A DNA stretch of 64,000 bases from Streptomyces shenzhenensis. GTDB taxonomy: Bacteria > Actinomycetota > Actinomycetes > Streptomycetales > Streptomycetaceae. The translations under genes and the position numbers were made by a program. Where the stretch lies: assembly GCF_003688995.1 (NCBI RefSeq), contig NZ_PENI01000001.1, forward strand, positions 62,001 through 126,000, in the 5' to 3' direction. Positions within the stretch are counted from its first letter, which is position 1. The number at the start of each line of letters is the position of its first letter. This document shows positions 7,776 through 17,814 of this stretch, piece by piece. Below the pieces are notes generated by a model. That model worked only from the letters and a program-made list of their open reading frames with translations, ran no database searches and was not told where the DNA came from.

Positions 7776-8741
7776 TCAGCCGTTGGTGAGCACGATCTTG
7801 CCGAACTGGCCGCCGGACTCCAGCCGTTCGAAGCCCTCGCGGGCGCGGTCCAGCGGCAGCACCTCGTCGATGACGGGGCGTACGCCGGTGGCGGCACAGA
7901 AGGAGAGCAGGTCCTCCAGCTCCTCCTTGGTGCCCATGGTCGAGCCGACGACCTTCAGCTCCAGGAAGAAGATCCGGGTCAGCTCGGCGTGGGACGGCCG
8001 GTCGCCACTGGTGGCACCGGAGATGACGATCGTGCCGCCGGGCCGCAGGGACTTCACCGAGTGGGACCAGGTGGCGGCGCCGACGGTCTCGATGACGGCG
8101 TCCACCCGCTGCGGCAGCCGCGCCCCCGGCTCCACCGCCTCGACGGCACCGAGCTCCAGGGCCCGCTTGCGCTTCGCCTCGTCACGGCTGGTGGCGAGGA
8201 CGCGCAGCCCGGCCGCCTTGCCGAGCACGATCGCGGCCGTGGCCACGCCGCCGCCCGCGCCCTGCACGAGCACCGAGTCGCCCGGCCGCACCCCGGCATT
8301 GGTGAAGAGCATGCGGTACGCCGTCAGCCAGGCCGTGGGCAGGCAGGCGGCCTCCTCGAAGGACAGTTCCTTGGGCTTCGGCAGGATGTTCCAGGTGGGC
8401 ACGGCGACCTGCTCGGCGAAGGTGCCCTGGTAGCGCTCGGTGAGGATGGAGCGGGGTTCCTTGGGGCCGACGCCGTGGCCGGTCTGGCCGATGACGGAGT
8501 GCAGGACGACCTCGTTGCCGTCCTCGTCGACGCCGGCGGCGTCGCAGCCGAGGATCATCGGCAGCCGGTCCTCCGGGAGGCCGATGCCCCGAAGGGACCA
8601 AAGGTCGTGATGGTTGAGGGAGGCGGCCCGGACGTCGACGGTGCTCCAGCCGGGGCGGGCCTCGGGGGCCGGGCGCTCCCCCGACTCAAGGCCGGAGAGC
8701 GGCTGGTCGCGGTCGATTCGGGTGGCGTAGACAGCGAACAT
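7776..8741 (-). CDS. Zinc-type alcohol dehydrogenase-like (MDR) oxidoreductase
   Basis: This 321-residue protein starts at the ATG 8741 (MFAVYATRIDRDQPL). It is a medium-chain dehydrogenase/reductase: N-terminal GroES-like half (VRAASLNHHDLWSLRG, MILGCDAAGVD), then a Rossmann half with VLVQGAGGGVATAAIVLGKAAG around residues 168-187 and LRPGGTIVISGATSG. The cysteine cluster of structural-zinc ADHs is absent, which points to the quinone-oxidoreductase side of the family. Substrate unknown; NAD(P)H is expected. The open frame runs 378 bases further upstream, through the repeat tract, without a plausible start, so the extension is discarded. Confidence 0.87.
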   Translation of the reverse strand: MFAVYATRIDRDQPLSGLESGERPAPEARPGWSTVDVRAASLNHHDLWSLRGIGLPEDRLPMILGCDAAGVDEDGNEVVLHSVIGQTGHGVGPKEPRSILTERYQGTFAEQVAVPTWNILPKPKELSFEEAACLPTAWLTAYRMLFTNAGVRPGDSVLVQGAGGGVATAAIVLGKAAGLRVLATSRDEAKRKRALELGAVEAVEPGARLPQRVDAVIETVGAATWSHSVKSLRPGGTIVISGATSGDRPSHAELTRIFFLELKVVGSTMGTKEELEDLLSFCAATGVRPVIDEVLPLDRAREGFERLESGGQFGKIVLTNG

Positions 8742-8759
8742 GGGCTCGACGATAGGTTC

Positions 8760-9740
8760 CCCGGTCCACCGACGGAACCAGGCATGCCTGTGACACACGC
8801 CTTCTTGTGCACCGAGCACGGGACCAGAAGCCGCCGGCCCCTGGACCGCCCCAGCGGGCCCGGACGTCGACCACCCACACGGTAGCCCTGCCGAACCGCG
8901 CCCGACACCACCCCGCCGGAGACAGGCCCACCCATACGGCCCCACCGAGACAGAGCCACCACTCAGGCCAACCCTGGCGGCGAGCCCCGACTCAGCCCCA
9001 CCGAGGTGGCCCCACCGGCGCGGGCTCAGCAAGGCGAACACCGGCACGGTCCCCGTGAACTCACCGCCGCAGGCCGCCCGCCGGGGCGAGCCCAGACGCA
9101 GGCCCAGCTGTGGCCCCACCGACAGCGACTCGCCGGGTTACCCCACCACCGGCGCGGGCCCAGCAAGGCGGACACCGACACAGGCCCCGTGAACTCACCG
9201 CCGCAGGCCGCCCACCGGCACAAGCCCAACGTCAGCACGGGCCCACCACTCAGACCAACCCCCGGGGCGCGCCCCGACACAGGCCCACCGATCCGGGCCC
9301 ACCGCGGCGGCACCACTGGTGCGGGCCCGGCGGGGGAGCCGCCGGCACGGGCCCGCGAACTCACCGCCGCAGACCGCCCACCGGCACAAGCCCACCACTC
9401 AGGCCAACCCCCGGGGCGGGCCCCGACACAAGCCCACCGATCCGGGCTCACCGAGGCGGCACCACTGGTGCGGGCCCAGCGGGGGAGCCGCCGGCACGGG
9501 CCCGTGAACTCACCGCCGCAGGCCGCCCACCGACACAAGCCCGCCAAGCCAGACCCACTGATACGGACTTCACCGGGCGAGCCCCCACCACCAGCACCAC
9601 CCCACCGGCGCAGGCCCAGCGAGGCAGACGCCGACACGGGCCCACGGACCCACCGGGGCAGACCCACTCAGCGGTCCCACCACCGGCACAAGCCCACCGA
9701 AGCGAGCCCACTCAGGCTCACCGAGGTGGGCTCACGGTGT
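8760..9740. repeat. Intergenic tandem repeat tract 2 (149-bp unit)
   Basis: About 1 kb between two minus-strand genes carries no supportable gene. Its core is a tandem array of a 149-bp unit: matching points occur at 9272 and 9421 (CCCCGACACA.GCCCACCGA) and at 9291 and 9440, with more diverged flanking copies marked by GTGAACTCACCGCCGCAG near 9054, 9189, 9355 and 9504. A period of 149 is not a multiple of three, so copies change frame and coding is unlikely. The plus strand is strongly C/A-rich, as in tract 1, but the unit sequence differs. Confidence 0.8.
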
Positions 9741-9755
9741 GCCACCGGCGTCGGC

Positions 9756-10979
<1,224 letters not shown>

Positions 10980-11064
10980 TTTTTACCCCTTAGGTGTACA
11001 TGGTGTGAGGGTGGGGGCCACTCCTGGTGAAGAGTGGGCGGGACCGCATACGACCCGATTTGAC

Positions 11065-11089
11065 CGTTGCGTACGGGTCGTACGCAACG
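11065..11089. promoter_or_regulatory. 25-bp palindrome upstream of the malic enzyme gene
   Basis: CGTTGCGTAC-GGGTC-GTACGCAACG is a perfect 10-bp inverted repeat with a 5-bp spacer, 86 bp before the malic enzyme start. The intergenic region at 10980-11515 holds no gene. A regulator site is likely; the protein is unknown. Confidence 0.5.
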
Positions 11090-11515
11090 AGCGCGCCGCA
11101 CACGCGCCCTGAGCCCCGGATGAGGGGTGTAAAGCACCTTCTTACCCGACGGACGGCGCCGACGACGAGTCCATTGGGCACAAGGTCACATCGCGCGGCC
11201 CGACGGCCACGCTCCGGTGACTTGAAGGCCGCGCCCCGTTCGCTTGCACGACCGTCGACACCGGGCAAGCATCGACCGCATGGTGAGATGTGCCGAAGAT
11301 ATTCCGGTCGGTACCAGGTTTTTCCGCAGGCGGTCCGGCTTGATGGGCCGGCCTGGGCGGTTCGGGGGTCACCCGTTATCCGATTTTGACATAGCGGGTC
11401 GCCTGATTGGCGTAGCCCGAATGGCAAGATGCGTTAACCCACGAGGTCGCGACACCCAAAGGTGTGTGTTCTCGTCGACCCATCGGCATCGCTACCCATC
11501 CGCCGGAGGAACCCC

Positions 11516-12475
11516 ATGACCGCTCGCTCCACCCGTCGCACGACCGCCGCGCGTTCCCGGCTAGCAGCGGTCGGCGCGATCGCGGTCGCTGGCGCTGTGC
11601 TGCTCGCCGGCTGCGGCGACCAGACCGACAAGGGCGGCAGCGGCTCCGGCGAGTCCTCCTCCTCGGCGCCGCTGGCCGACAAGCTTCCCAAGGACATCCG
11701 CGAGGCGGGCGTCATCAAGGTGGGCTCGGACATCGCGTACCCGCCGGTGGAGTACATGGAGGGCGGCAAGGCCGTCGGCATCGACCCGGACATCGCGGAC
11801 GCCCTCGGCAAGCAGCTGGGCGTGAAGTTCGAGTTCCAGAACGGCAAGTTCGACAACCTCATCGTCGGCCTGCAGGCCAAGCGGTTCAACGTGATCATGT
11901 CCGCGATGAACGACACCAAGGACCGCCAGGACGGCATCAACTCGGACAACGGCCAGAAGGTCGGCAACGGCATCGACTTCGTCGACTACTTCACGGCCGG
12001 CACCTCGATCCTCGTCCAGAAGGGCAACCCGAAGGGCATCAAGACGCTGGACGACCTGTGCGGCAAGGTCGTGGCCCTGCAGAAGGGCACCACGTCCGAG
12101 GGCATCGCCAAGGCACAGACGAAGAAGTGTACCCAGGACGGCAAGAAGGCGATCACGCTGCAGACCTTCGACACCGACCCCGAGGCCCTGCTGCGCCTCA
12201 AGCAGGGCGCTTCGGTGGCGGACCTGAACGACTTCCCGGTGGCCGCCTACAACGCCAAGACCTCCGGCGGCGGCAAGGACTTCGAGGTGATCGGCGACCA
12301 GATCGAGGCCGGCCCGTACGGCATCGGCGTCAGCAAGGAGAACACCCAGCTGCGCGACGCCCTCAAGGCGGCCATGACCGCCATCATCGAGAACGGCGAG
12401 TACACGAAGATCATGGAGAAGTGGAACGTCACGGCCGGCGCGGTGACCGAGGCGAAGATCAACGGCGGTTCCTGA
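11516..12475 (+). CDS. ABC transporter substrate-binding lipoprotein, polar amino acids
   Basis: This 319-residue protein starts at the ATG after GGAGGA. It has an Arg-rich n-region, a hydrophobic stretch and lipobox VLLAGC with Cys33, so it is an extracytoplasmic lipoprotein. The mature part is a SBP_bac_3 (polar amino acid family) binding protein: IREAGVIKVGSDIAYPPVEY, DPDIADALGKQLGVKFEF, DLCGKVVALQKGTTSEG, GPYGIGVSKENTQLRDAL. It is the first gene of a three-gene uptake operon with a permease and an ATPase. The substrate (Glu/Gln, Arg or His type) cannot be read safely. Confidence 0.92.
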   Translation: MTARSTRRTTAARSRLAAVGAIAVAGAVLLAGCGDQTDKGGSGSGESSSSAPLADKLPKDIREAGVIKVGSDIAYPPVEYMEGGKAVGIDPDIADALGKQLGVKFEFQNGKFDNLIVGLQAKRFNVIMSAMNDTKDRQDGINSDNGQKVGNGIDFVDYFTAGTSILVQKGNPKGIKTLDDLCGKVVALQKGTTSEGIAKAQTKKCTQDGKKAITLQTFDTDPEALLRLKQGASVADLNDFPVAAYNAKTSGGGKDFEVIGDQIEAGPYGIGVSKENTQLRDALKAAMTAIIENGEYTKIMEKWNVTAGAVTEAKINGGS

Positions 12476-12504
12476 GCGTCCCGAGCGACCGAAGGGGAGC
12501 CACC

Positions 12505-13443
12505 GTGTCTGAGACCGCCGACAAGATTCCCGCGCCACCCGTGCCACCCGTTCCGCCGGAACAGATCAAGGCCATCCCCGTGCGCCACTACGGCCGCTGG
12601 GTGGCCGGCGCGCTCGTCATCGCCGTCCTGGTGCTGATCGGCACCGCGTTCTCCAACGCGAAGATCAACTACAGCATCATCCCGCAGTACCTGACGGACG
12701 GAACCATCCTGTCCGGGGCCTGGCACACGCTGTACATCTCCGTGCTCGCCATGGCCCTGGGCCTGGTCCTGGGCGTCGTCATCGCCGTGATGCGGATGTC
12801 GTCGAACCCGGTGACCAGCACGGTGGCCTGGTTCTACGTCTGGTTCTTCCGCGGCACGCCGGTCCTCGTCCAGTTGCTGCTCTGGTACAACATCTCGCTC
12901 GTGTTCCCCGTCCTCAACCTGGGGTTCTACAAGAACGAGATGAACCAGGTCATGACGCCGTTCCTGACCGCGCTGCTCGGCCTCGGCCTGAACGAGGCCG
13001 CGTACATGTCGGAGATCGTCCGGGCCGGCATCCAGTCGGTGGACCTGGGCCAGACGGAGGCCTCGCACGCGCTGGGCATGACCCAGGGCAAGACGCTGCG
13101 CCGGGTGATCCTCCCGCAGGCGATGCGAGTCATCGTCCCGCCGACCGGCAACGAGTTCATCAACATGCTGAAGACCTCGTCGCTCGCCTACGCGGTCCAG
13201 TTCAACGAGCTGATCAAACGGGCCACGGACATCTCCAGCACCTCGCTCGCGGTCGTCGAGATGTACTTCGTGGCATCGATCTGGTACCTGATCCTGACCA
13301 CGGTGTTCAGCATCGTGCAGTACTACGTGGAGCGCCGGTACGCCCGCGGCTCCTCGCGCAGCCTGCCGCCGACGCCGTTGCAGCGGCTCAGGAAGAACCT
13401 CCGCCTGTTCGGTTCGTTCCGCCGCCCGGAGGTGGCCCGATGA
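12505..13443 (+). CDS. Polar amino acid ABC transporter permease
   Basis: This 312-residue protein starts at GTG 12505 behind AGGGGAGC, 29 bp after the binding-protein gene. After a Pro-rich cytoplasmic leader there is a lone membrane helix ([15 protein letters not shown]), then the HisM/GlnP-type permease core with the EAA loop [17 protein letters not shown] and [15 protein letters not shown]. Its stop overlaps the ATPase start (ATGA). It forms the membrane channel, probably as a homodimer since only one permease gene is present. Confidence 0.93.
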   Translation: MSETADKIPAPPVPPVPPEQIKAIPVRHYGRWVAGALVIAVLVLIGTAFSNAKINYSIIPQYLTDGTILSGAWHTLYISVLAMALGLVLGVVIAVMRMSSNPVTSTVAWFYVWFFRGTPVLVQLLLWYNISLVFPVLNLGFYKNEMNQVMTPFLTALLGLGLNEAAYMSEIVRAGIQSVDLGQTEASHALGMTQGKTLRRVILPQAMRVIVPPTGNEFINMLKTSSLAYAVQFNELIKRATDISSTSLAVVEMYFVASIWYLILTTVFSIVQYYVERRYARGSSRSLPPTPLQRLRKNLRLFGSFRRPEVAR

Positions 13444-14246
13444 GCAGTCTCAGCAAGGACACCGGCATCGGCCGCGCACCGGCCGGCGGGCCGATGGTCA
13501 GGGCCGAGGGCGTGCACAAGTCCTTCGGGCTCTCGCACATCCTCAAGGGCATCGACCTGGAGGTGAACCCGCGCGAGGTGTTCTGCATCATCGGCCCCTC
13601 CGGCTCGGGCAAGTCCACCTTCCTGCGGTGCATCAACCACCTGGAGAAGATCAGCGCCGGCCGGCTGTACGTCGAAGGCGACCTCGTCGGCTACCGGCAG
13701 CGCGGCGACAAGCTCTACGAGCTGAAGGAGCGGGAGGTCGCGGCGCAGCGGCGGGACATCGGCATGGTGTTCCAGCGCTTCAACCTGTTCCCGCACATGA
13801 CGGCGCTGGAGAACATCATGGAGGCGCCGGTCCAGGTCAAGCGGGAGTCCAAGGCCGTCGCCCGGGAGCGCGCGCAGCGGCTGCTCGACCGGGTGGGCCT
13901 CGGCGACCGCACCGGGCACTATCCGGCCCAGCTCTCCGGCGGCCAGCAGCAGCGGGTCGCCATCGCCCGCGCCCTGGCGATGGAGCCCAAACTGATGCTG
14001 TTCGACGAGCCGACCTCGGCGCTCGACCCGGAGCTGGTCGGCGAGGTGCTCGATGTGATGCGGGACCTCGCCGAGGACGGCATGACGATGATCGTCGTGA
14101 CGCACGAGATGGGCTTCGCCCGTGAGGTCGGGGACTCGCTGGTGTTCATGGACGACGGCGTGGTGGTCGAGTCCGGCCACCCGCGCGAGGTCCTGACGAA
14201 CCCCCAGCACGAACGCACGAGGTCCTTCCTGTCGAAGGTGCTGTAG
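13440..14246 (+). CDS. Polar amino acid ABC transporter ATP-binding protein
   Basis: This 268-residue ATPase has Walker [10 protein letters not shown] (52-60), Q-loop [17 protein letters not shown], signature LSGGQQQR and Walker [15 protein letters not shown], with the D-loop and switch His (VTHEMGFA). It closely resembles GlnQ/HisP ATPases. Its start overlaps the permease stop by 4 bp, and it is the last gene of the operon, followed by a strong hairpin. Confidence 0.95.
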   Translation: MSSLSKDTGIGRAPAGGPMVRAEGVHKSFGLSHILKGIDLEVNPREVFCIIGPSGSGKSTFLRCINHLEKISAGRLYVEGDLVGYRQRGDKLYELKEREVAAQRRDIGMVFQRFNLFPHMTALENIMEAPVQVKRESKAVARERAQRLLDRVGLGDRTGHYPAQLSGGQQQRVAIARALAMEPKLMLFDEPTSALDPELVGEVLDVMRDLAEDGMTMIVVTHEMGFAREVGDSLVFMDDGVVVESGHPREVLTNPQHERTRSFLSKVL

Positions 14247-14265
14247 CCCCGGCCGGCCGGTCCGG

Positions 14266-14317
14266 GACGACGACGGGCCCGTGCTGCCTCGGGAGGCAGC
14301 ACGGGCCCGTCGTCGTC
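14266..14317. terminator. Perfect 23-bp terminator hairpin between convergent genes
   Basis: Positions 14266-14288 and 14295-14317 are exact reverse complements around a six-base loop. The hairpin lies 20 bp after the ABC ATPase stop and 47 bp past the methyltransferase stop on the other strand, so it can end both transcripts. Confidence 0.88.
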
Positions 14318-14363
14318 GGCGCGCCGGCCGCCGTCCCGTCGGGTACGACCGGTACGCCTCGGG

Positions 14364-15134
14364 TCACTTGAGGGCGAGGAGCAGTGTGTCCGACGGCGAG
14401 GACCACACCGGGCGGGCCTCCGAGAAACCCTGCTCGCGCAGCACGCGCGCGTGCCATGCGGCGGAGGGCGTGTCCCCGTCGGCGTGCTCGCCGTAGATCT
14501 CGAAGCGGCGGGCCGTGGGTCCGGCCAGGACCGGGTCCTTCGCGGCCAGTTGCCACCACTCGGCCCAGTCGAGGGCGCCCGCGGTCCTGGCCCGATCCAT
14601 GCGGGCGTGCCGCTGGGCCCGTTCGGCGGCATTGATCCGGGGCGTGCTGTCATCGATCATATGGTCCGCGTTCATGAAGACACCGCCGGCGCGGACGAGT
14701 TCCGCGACCCGACCGTAGAGGGCCGCGAGGGGGTCGCTGTGCAGCCAGTGCAGGGCCGTGGCGGTCAGGACCGCGTCGTACGAGTCGTACGGCAGCAGCG
14801 CGGGCCACTGCGGGTCCTTGAGGTCGGCGGTGACGAAGGTGACGCGTTCGTCGCCCGCGAAGGTGCCCTCGGCGATGGCGAGGAGCGCCGGGTCGAGGTC
14901 GACGCCGGTGCTGACGGCCTGCGGGAACCGCGTCAGCAGCCGGGCGGTGATGCTGCCGGTGCCGCAGGCGAGGTCGAGCACGCGTGGCGCGGTGCCGACG
15001 AGGGCCTCGACCACGTCGAGCATGATCGTGAACCGTTCCTCGCGGTCGGGCATGTACCACTCCTGCTGGCGGTCCCAGCTCTCCTGCCAGGCCCCCCAGT
15101 CGGCGCCGGTCGTGGCCGTGTTCGCGTCCGTCAT
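14364..15134 (-). CDS. SAM-dependent class I methyltransferase
   Basis: This 256-residue protein starts at the ATG 15134 behind GGAGGGG; the frame continues 18 codons upstream without a better start. Motif I is [17 protein letters not shown] (residues 51-67), the acidic strand-2 residue is in GVDLDP, and motif IV is near [13 protein letters not shown]. It belongs to the methyltransferase_25/UbiE-like group with an unknown small-molecule acceptor. It is monocistronic and divergent from the CGNR gene. Confidence 0.87.
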   Translation of the reverse strand: MTDANTATTGADWGAWQESWDRQQEWYMPDREERFTIMLDVVEALVGTAPRVLDLACGTGSITARLLTRFPQAVSTGVDLDPALLAIAEGTFAGDERVTFVTADLKDPQWPALLPYDSYDAVLTATALHWLHSDPLAALYGRVAELVRAGGVFMNADHMIDDSTPRINAAERAQRHARMDRARTAGALDWAEWWQLAAKDPVLAGPTARRFEIYGEHADGDTPSAAWHARVLREQGFSEARPVWSSPSDTLLLALK

Positions 15135-15235
15135 CGCAACCCCTCCACCGCGAAGGTCCCGTAATACCCTGGAAGCGCGACCGGTCATTACCCGATCGCA
15201 TCCCCGACCATAGAGCGCCGCCGTAAGGACTACAA

Positions 15236-15865
15236 GTGGAACTGGCCTATTACTCGGATTACGCCGTACGCCTCGTCAACAGCGAGGAGCCGCTCCGGGG
15301 CAAGGACTCGCTCACCACGGTCGAGGCCGTCCGCGGCCTGTTCGGCGTCAACCAGTCGGCGGCCCGCCGCGCCGCCGACGCCGACGTCACCCGCTTCCGC
15401 TCGGTGCGCGCCCGGCTGCGCGCGGTCTTCGAGGCCGCCGACGGCGGCGACGAGACGCTCGCGGTGGACCTGCTGAACTCACTGCTGCTGGAGTTCCCGG
15501 TCAGCCCACAGATCTCCGGGCACGACCACCGGGACGACGACGGCCGCCCGCTGTGGCACATGCACCTCGCCGACCACCCGTCGAACGCCACCGCGGGCTA
15601 CGCGGCGATCGCCGCCATGGGCCTCGCCTTCCATCTGACCGAGTACGGCGTGGACCGCCTCGGCCTGTGCCAGGCGGCCCCCTGCCGCAACGCCTATCTG
15701 GACACGTCCACCAACCGCTCCCGGCGCTACTGCTCCGACCGGTGCGCCACGCGGGCGAACGTGGCCGCCTACCGGGCCCGCAAGCGCCTGGAGGCCGACC
15801 GGTCCGAGAACACCGGTCTCGCGGCCGAGAGCGCCCAGCGCACCACCGCCAGCGGCGAGCGCTGA
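15236..15865 (+). CDS. CGNR zinc finger (ABATE domain) protein, putative regulator
   Basis: This 209-residue protein starts at GTG 15236. Residues 1-140 fit the ABATE stress-regulator domain, and the C-terminal zinc ribbon is LGLCQAAPCRNAYLDTS...RYCSDRCATRANVAAYR, with the four cysteines of the CGNR finger (here CRN in place of CGN). CGNR proteins are thought to be transcription factors. The last 97 bases overlap head-on with the 3' end of sodX. Confidence 0.88.
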   Translation: MELAYYSDYAVRLVNSEEPLRGKDSLTTVEAVRGLFGVNQSAARRAADADVTRFRSVRARLRAVFEAADGGDETLAVDLLNSLLLEFPVSPQISGHDHRDDDGRPLWHMHLADHPSNATAGYAAIAAMGLAFHLTEYGVDRLGLCQAAPCRNAYLDTSTNRSRRYCSDRCATRANVAAYRARKRLEADRSENTGLAAESAQRTTASGER

Positions 15866-16203
15866 TCCGGCCTGCGCGGCCGCAGCCGCAGCCGGACCCG
15901 GCCGAGGATCAGATCGTCCGGCACGACCCCGTAGTCGGTGCTGTCACCGCCCGCGTACGCATTGTCCCCGAGCACCCACCAGCCGCCCTCGCGGCGCTCC
16001 ACGGCGCGTTTGACGACGAGCAGGTCCTGCTGGAAGGGATGGCGCAGGACCACGATGTCCCCGGGCCTGATCCGGGCGCCGTACCGCAGCACGAGCCGGT
16101 CCCCGTGATACAGCGTGGGCACCATGGACGGCCCCGTCACCTCGGCCAGCCCGAAGGGCGGCAGGGCCCTCCCCCGCTCGGTCTCCTGCGACAGCTCCGG
16201 CAT
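15769..16203 (-). CDS. sodX: Nickel superoxide dismutase maturation protease
   Basis: This 144-residue S26-type protease matches the SodX family. Catalytic Ser26 lies in GPSMVPTL and the general-base Lys65 in LLVVKRAVE; GDNAYAGGDSTDYG is the conserved signal-peptidase box. It lacks a clear membrane anchor, fitting a cytoplasmic processor that removes the short SodN propeptide. The start at 16203 has GGGGAGG at good spacing; an upstream GTG (16233) is less likely. It is divergent from sodN and its 3' end overlaps the CGNR gene by 97 bp. Confidence 0.9.
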   Translation of the reverse strand: MPELSQETERGRALPPFGLAEVTGPSMVPTLYHGDRLVLRYGARIRPGDIVVLRHPFQQDLLVVKRAVERREGGWWVLGDNAYAGGDSTDYGVVPDDLILGRVRLRLRPRRPDQRSPLAVVRWALSAARPVFSDRSASRRLRAR

Positions 16204-16293
16204 CGCCGGCACCTCCCCGGTCCGTTCCTCCACCAGTCTCAGTCTGACCCCGGACTTTTGTCCTAAGCCCTAGGGGGCACTCGCGAAATCCCG

Positions 16294-16324
16294 CTTCTCA
16301 GGGAGTAATGTCCCACCTGAGAAG
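16294..16324. promoter_or_regulatory. Inverted repeat in the sodN 5' region
   Basis: CTTCTCAGG at 16294-16302 and CCTGAGAAG at 16316-16324 form a perfect 9-bp inverted repeat around 13 bases, ending 25 bp before the sodN start codon. It may be an operator or a 5'-UTR hairpin close to the GAGGAAGGA ribosome site. No Nur-type TTGCAA box was seen. Confidence 0.45.
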
Positions 16325-16348
16325 ACGATCACGAGGAAGGAATGCTCC

Positions 16349-16744
16349 ATGCTTTCCCGCCTGTTTGCCCCCAAGGTCAAGGTCAGCGCGCACTGCGACC
16401 TGCCCTGCGGCGTGTACGACCCGGCCCAGGCCCGCATCGAGGCGGAGTCGGTGAAGGCCGTCCAGGAAAAGATGGCCGGCAACGACGACCCGCACTTCCA
16501 GGCGCGTGCCACGGTCATCAAGGAGCAGCGCGCCGAGCTGGCGAAGCACCACGTCTCCGTGCTCTGGAGCGACTACTTCAAGCCCCCGCACTTCGAGAAG
16601 TACCCCGAGCTGCACCAGCTGGTCAACGACGCCCTGAAGGCCCTCTCGGCCGCCAAGGCGTCCACCGACCCGGCGACGGGCCAGAAGGCCCTGGACTACA
16701 TCGCCCAGATCGACAAGATCTTCTGGGAGACGAAGAAGGCCTGA
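16349..16744 (+). CDS. sodN: Nickel-containing superoxide dismutase
   Basis: This 131-residue NiSOD precursor has a 14-residue propeptide followed by the nickel hook HCDLPCGVYDPAQ: His15, Cys16 and Cys20 become His1, Cys2 and Cys6 after cleavage by SodX. The rest is the four-helix bundle. The mature enzyme is a cytoplasmic hexamer that dismutates superoxide. The ribosome site is GAGGAAGGA. In S. coelicolor sodN responds to nickel through Nur and an sRNA from sodF; neither is visible here. Confidence 0.96.
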   Translation: MLSRLFAPKVKVSAHCDLPCGVYDPAQARIEAESVKAVQEKMAGNDDPHFQARATVIKEQRAELAKHHVSVLWSDYFKPPHFEKYPELHQLVNDALKALSAAKASTDPATGQKALDYIAQIDKIFWETKKA

Positions 16745-16919
16745 TCTTGTCTTATGCCTTCTGACCTGCGATTACTTTGGTTGCAGCGTCTCCCCGCCCG
16801 CACCCGGTCCCCAGGCCGCCAAGAACGGCGTCCATGACGGATCGGGTGCGGTCTTTCTTCACCGGCCAGCGGGGCGTGACGTGGGCTCGTTTCGGCTCTC
16901 GCAGATGAGGATGATCGGT

Positions 16920-17213
16920 ATGTCCGATCCCGTTGAGGGGGGCGCTGAGCAGCCGCGGCTCTGGCAGGTGACGATCGGGCTCGTTGCTACGGCGGCCCAG
17001 CACGAGGAGCTGATGGACCGCCTGGCCGACGTGCTGTGCCCCGATGCGGGGCACGAGGGGCCCTGTCCCGTCCCGTGGGGCATGCACAGCGTCGACGGGG
17101 ACTCCCTGTCACGTCGGCAGCGTAAGGCGCTGCTGACGGAGATCAAGGAGACGAACTGGAATCCGGACGACGGTGCGGGGACGGGTACCGGGACGTCCTG
17201 GCGGCCTGCCTGA
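16920..17213 (+). CDS. Hypothetical protein downstream of sodN
   Basis: This 97-residue protein starts at ATG 16920, with GAGG 9 bases upstream; in-frame starts at 16881 and 16906 are alternatives. I do not recognise the family. It contains LWQVTIGLVATAAQHEELMDRLADVLCPDAGHEGPCPVPW, so two Cys and a His in a short loop, then a basic helix (SRRQRKALLTEIKETNW), and a Gly/Thr-rich end. No signal or membrane segment. It lies 175 bp past sodN; a shared function is not shown. Confidence 0.6.
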   Translation: MSDPVEGGAEQPRLWQVTIGLVATAAQHEELMDRLADVLCPDAGHEGPCPVPWGMHSVDGDSLSRRQRKALLTEIKETNWNPDDGAGTGTGTSWRPA

Positions 17214-17216
17214 GCG

Positions 17217-17814
17217 GTGCGGACTGCCTACGATCGCCGGGTAGGCATCCGCTGGACCCATGCCTTCGTCGACCGGCCCGCCGATCGGATCGCGGCGGCC
17301 CGCGCCTTCTGGACTGCCGTCACCGGCACCCGGCTCTCCGAACTCCGCGGTGCGCACGGCGAGTTCGCGACTCTCCTGCCGACGGACGGCGACGCCTGCG
17401 TGAAGATGCAGGGCATCGGCGCCGGACCGGGCGGCGCCCATCTCGACTTCTCCGTGGACGACGCCGAGCACGAGGGCTGGTCCGTGCTGCGCTCCCCGGC
17501 GGGCAGCAGGCTGGACATCGCGCCGTCCGCGTACGACGCCGAGTCCGCCTTCTGGGCCGAGCTGACCCGCCGGCAGCCGCTCGCGAGCTCGCTCCCCGAG
17601 TTCCAGGTGCTCCGGCCGCCGCCCATCTCGACCTGGCCTGCGCGGACATCGCGGCGACCCGGGCCCGCCACGAAGGTCTCGGGGCCAGGGCCGTGGCCCG
17701 GGGCCCGCACTGGACGGTGCTACACGACCCGGCGGGCGGCGCCTACTGCCTGACCGGCCGGGCCCCGGAGACGGGCGGCCTGCCGGCGTCGGCGCTCAAC
17801 GGCGCACGCTCGTG
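17217..17814 (+). pseudogene. Broken VOC (glyoxalase-like) family gene
   Basis: The frame from 17217 begins like a two-domain VOC protein (RWTHAFVDRPADRIAAARAF, GEFATLLP, GGAHLDFSVDD) but lacks the middle of each domain: DDA runs straight into EHEGW, RSPAG into SRLD, and LD into IAPSAYDAE. After EFQVLRPP near 17620 the sense frame shifts, and AHLDLACADIAATR...HDPAGGAYCLTGR continues in another frame to a TGA at 17812-17814. The present frame instead ends at 17753. Several short deletions plus a frameshift suggest decay; clustered sequencing errors in G+C hairpins are the alternative. Confidence 0.7.

Noticed and set aside
8742..9119. N-terminal extension of the MDR oxidoreductase
   Set aside because: The extension translates repeat tract 2; the family start is MFAVYATR at 8741.
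9286..9585. CRISPR array
   Set aside because: Units of 149 bp are tandem and degenerate with no regular short repeat/spacer alternation and no cas genes nearby.
12247..13068. Minus-strand ORF across the permease gene
   Set aside because: His/Gln/Arg-rich antisense translation of a conserved permease.
16245..16348. Nur operator before sodN
   Set aside because: No TTGCAA-type half-sites could be found; only an unrelated inverted repeat is present.
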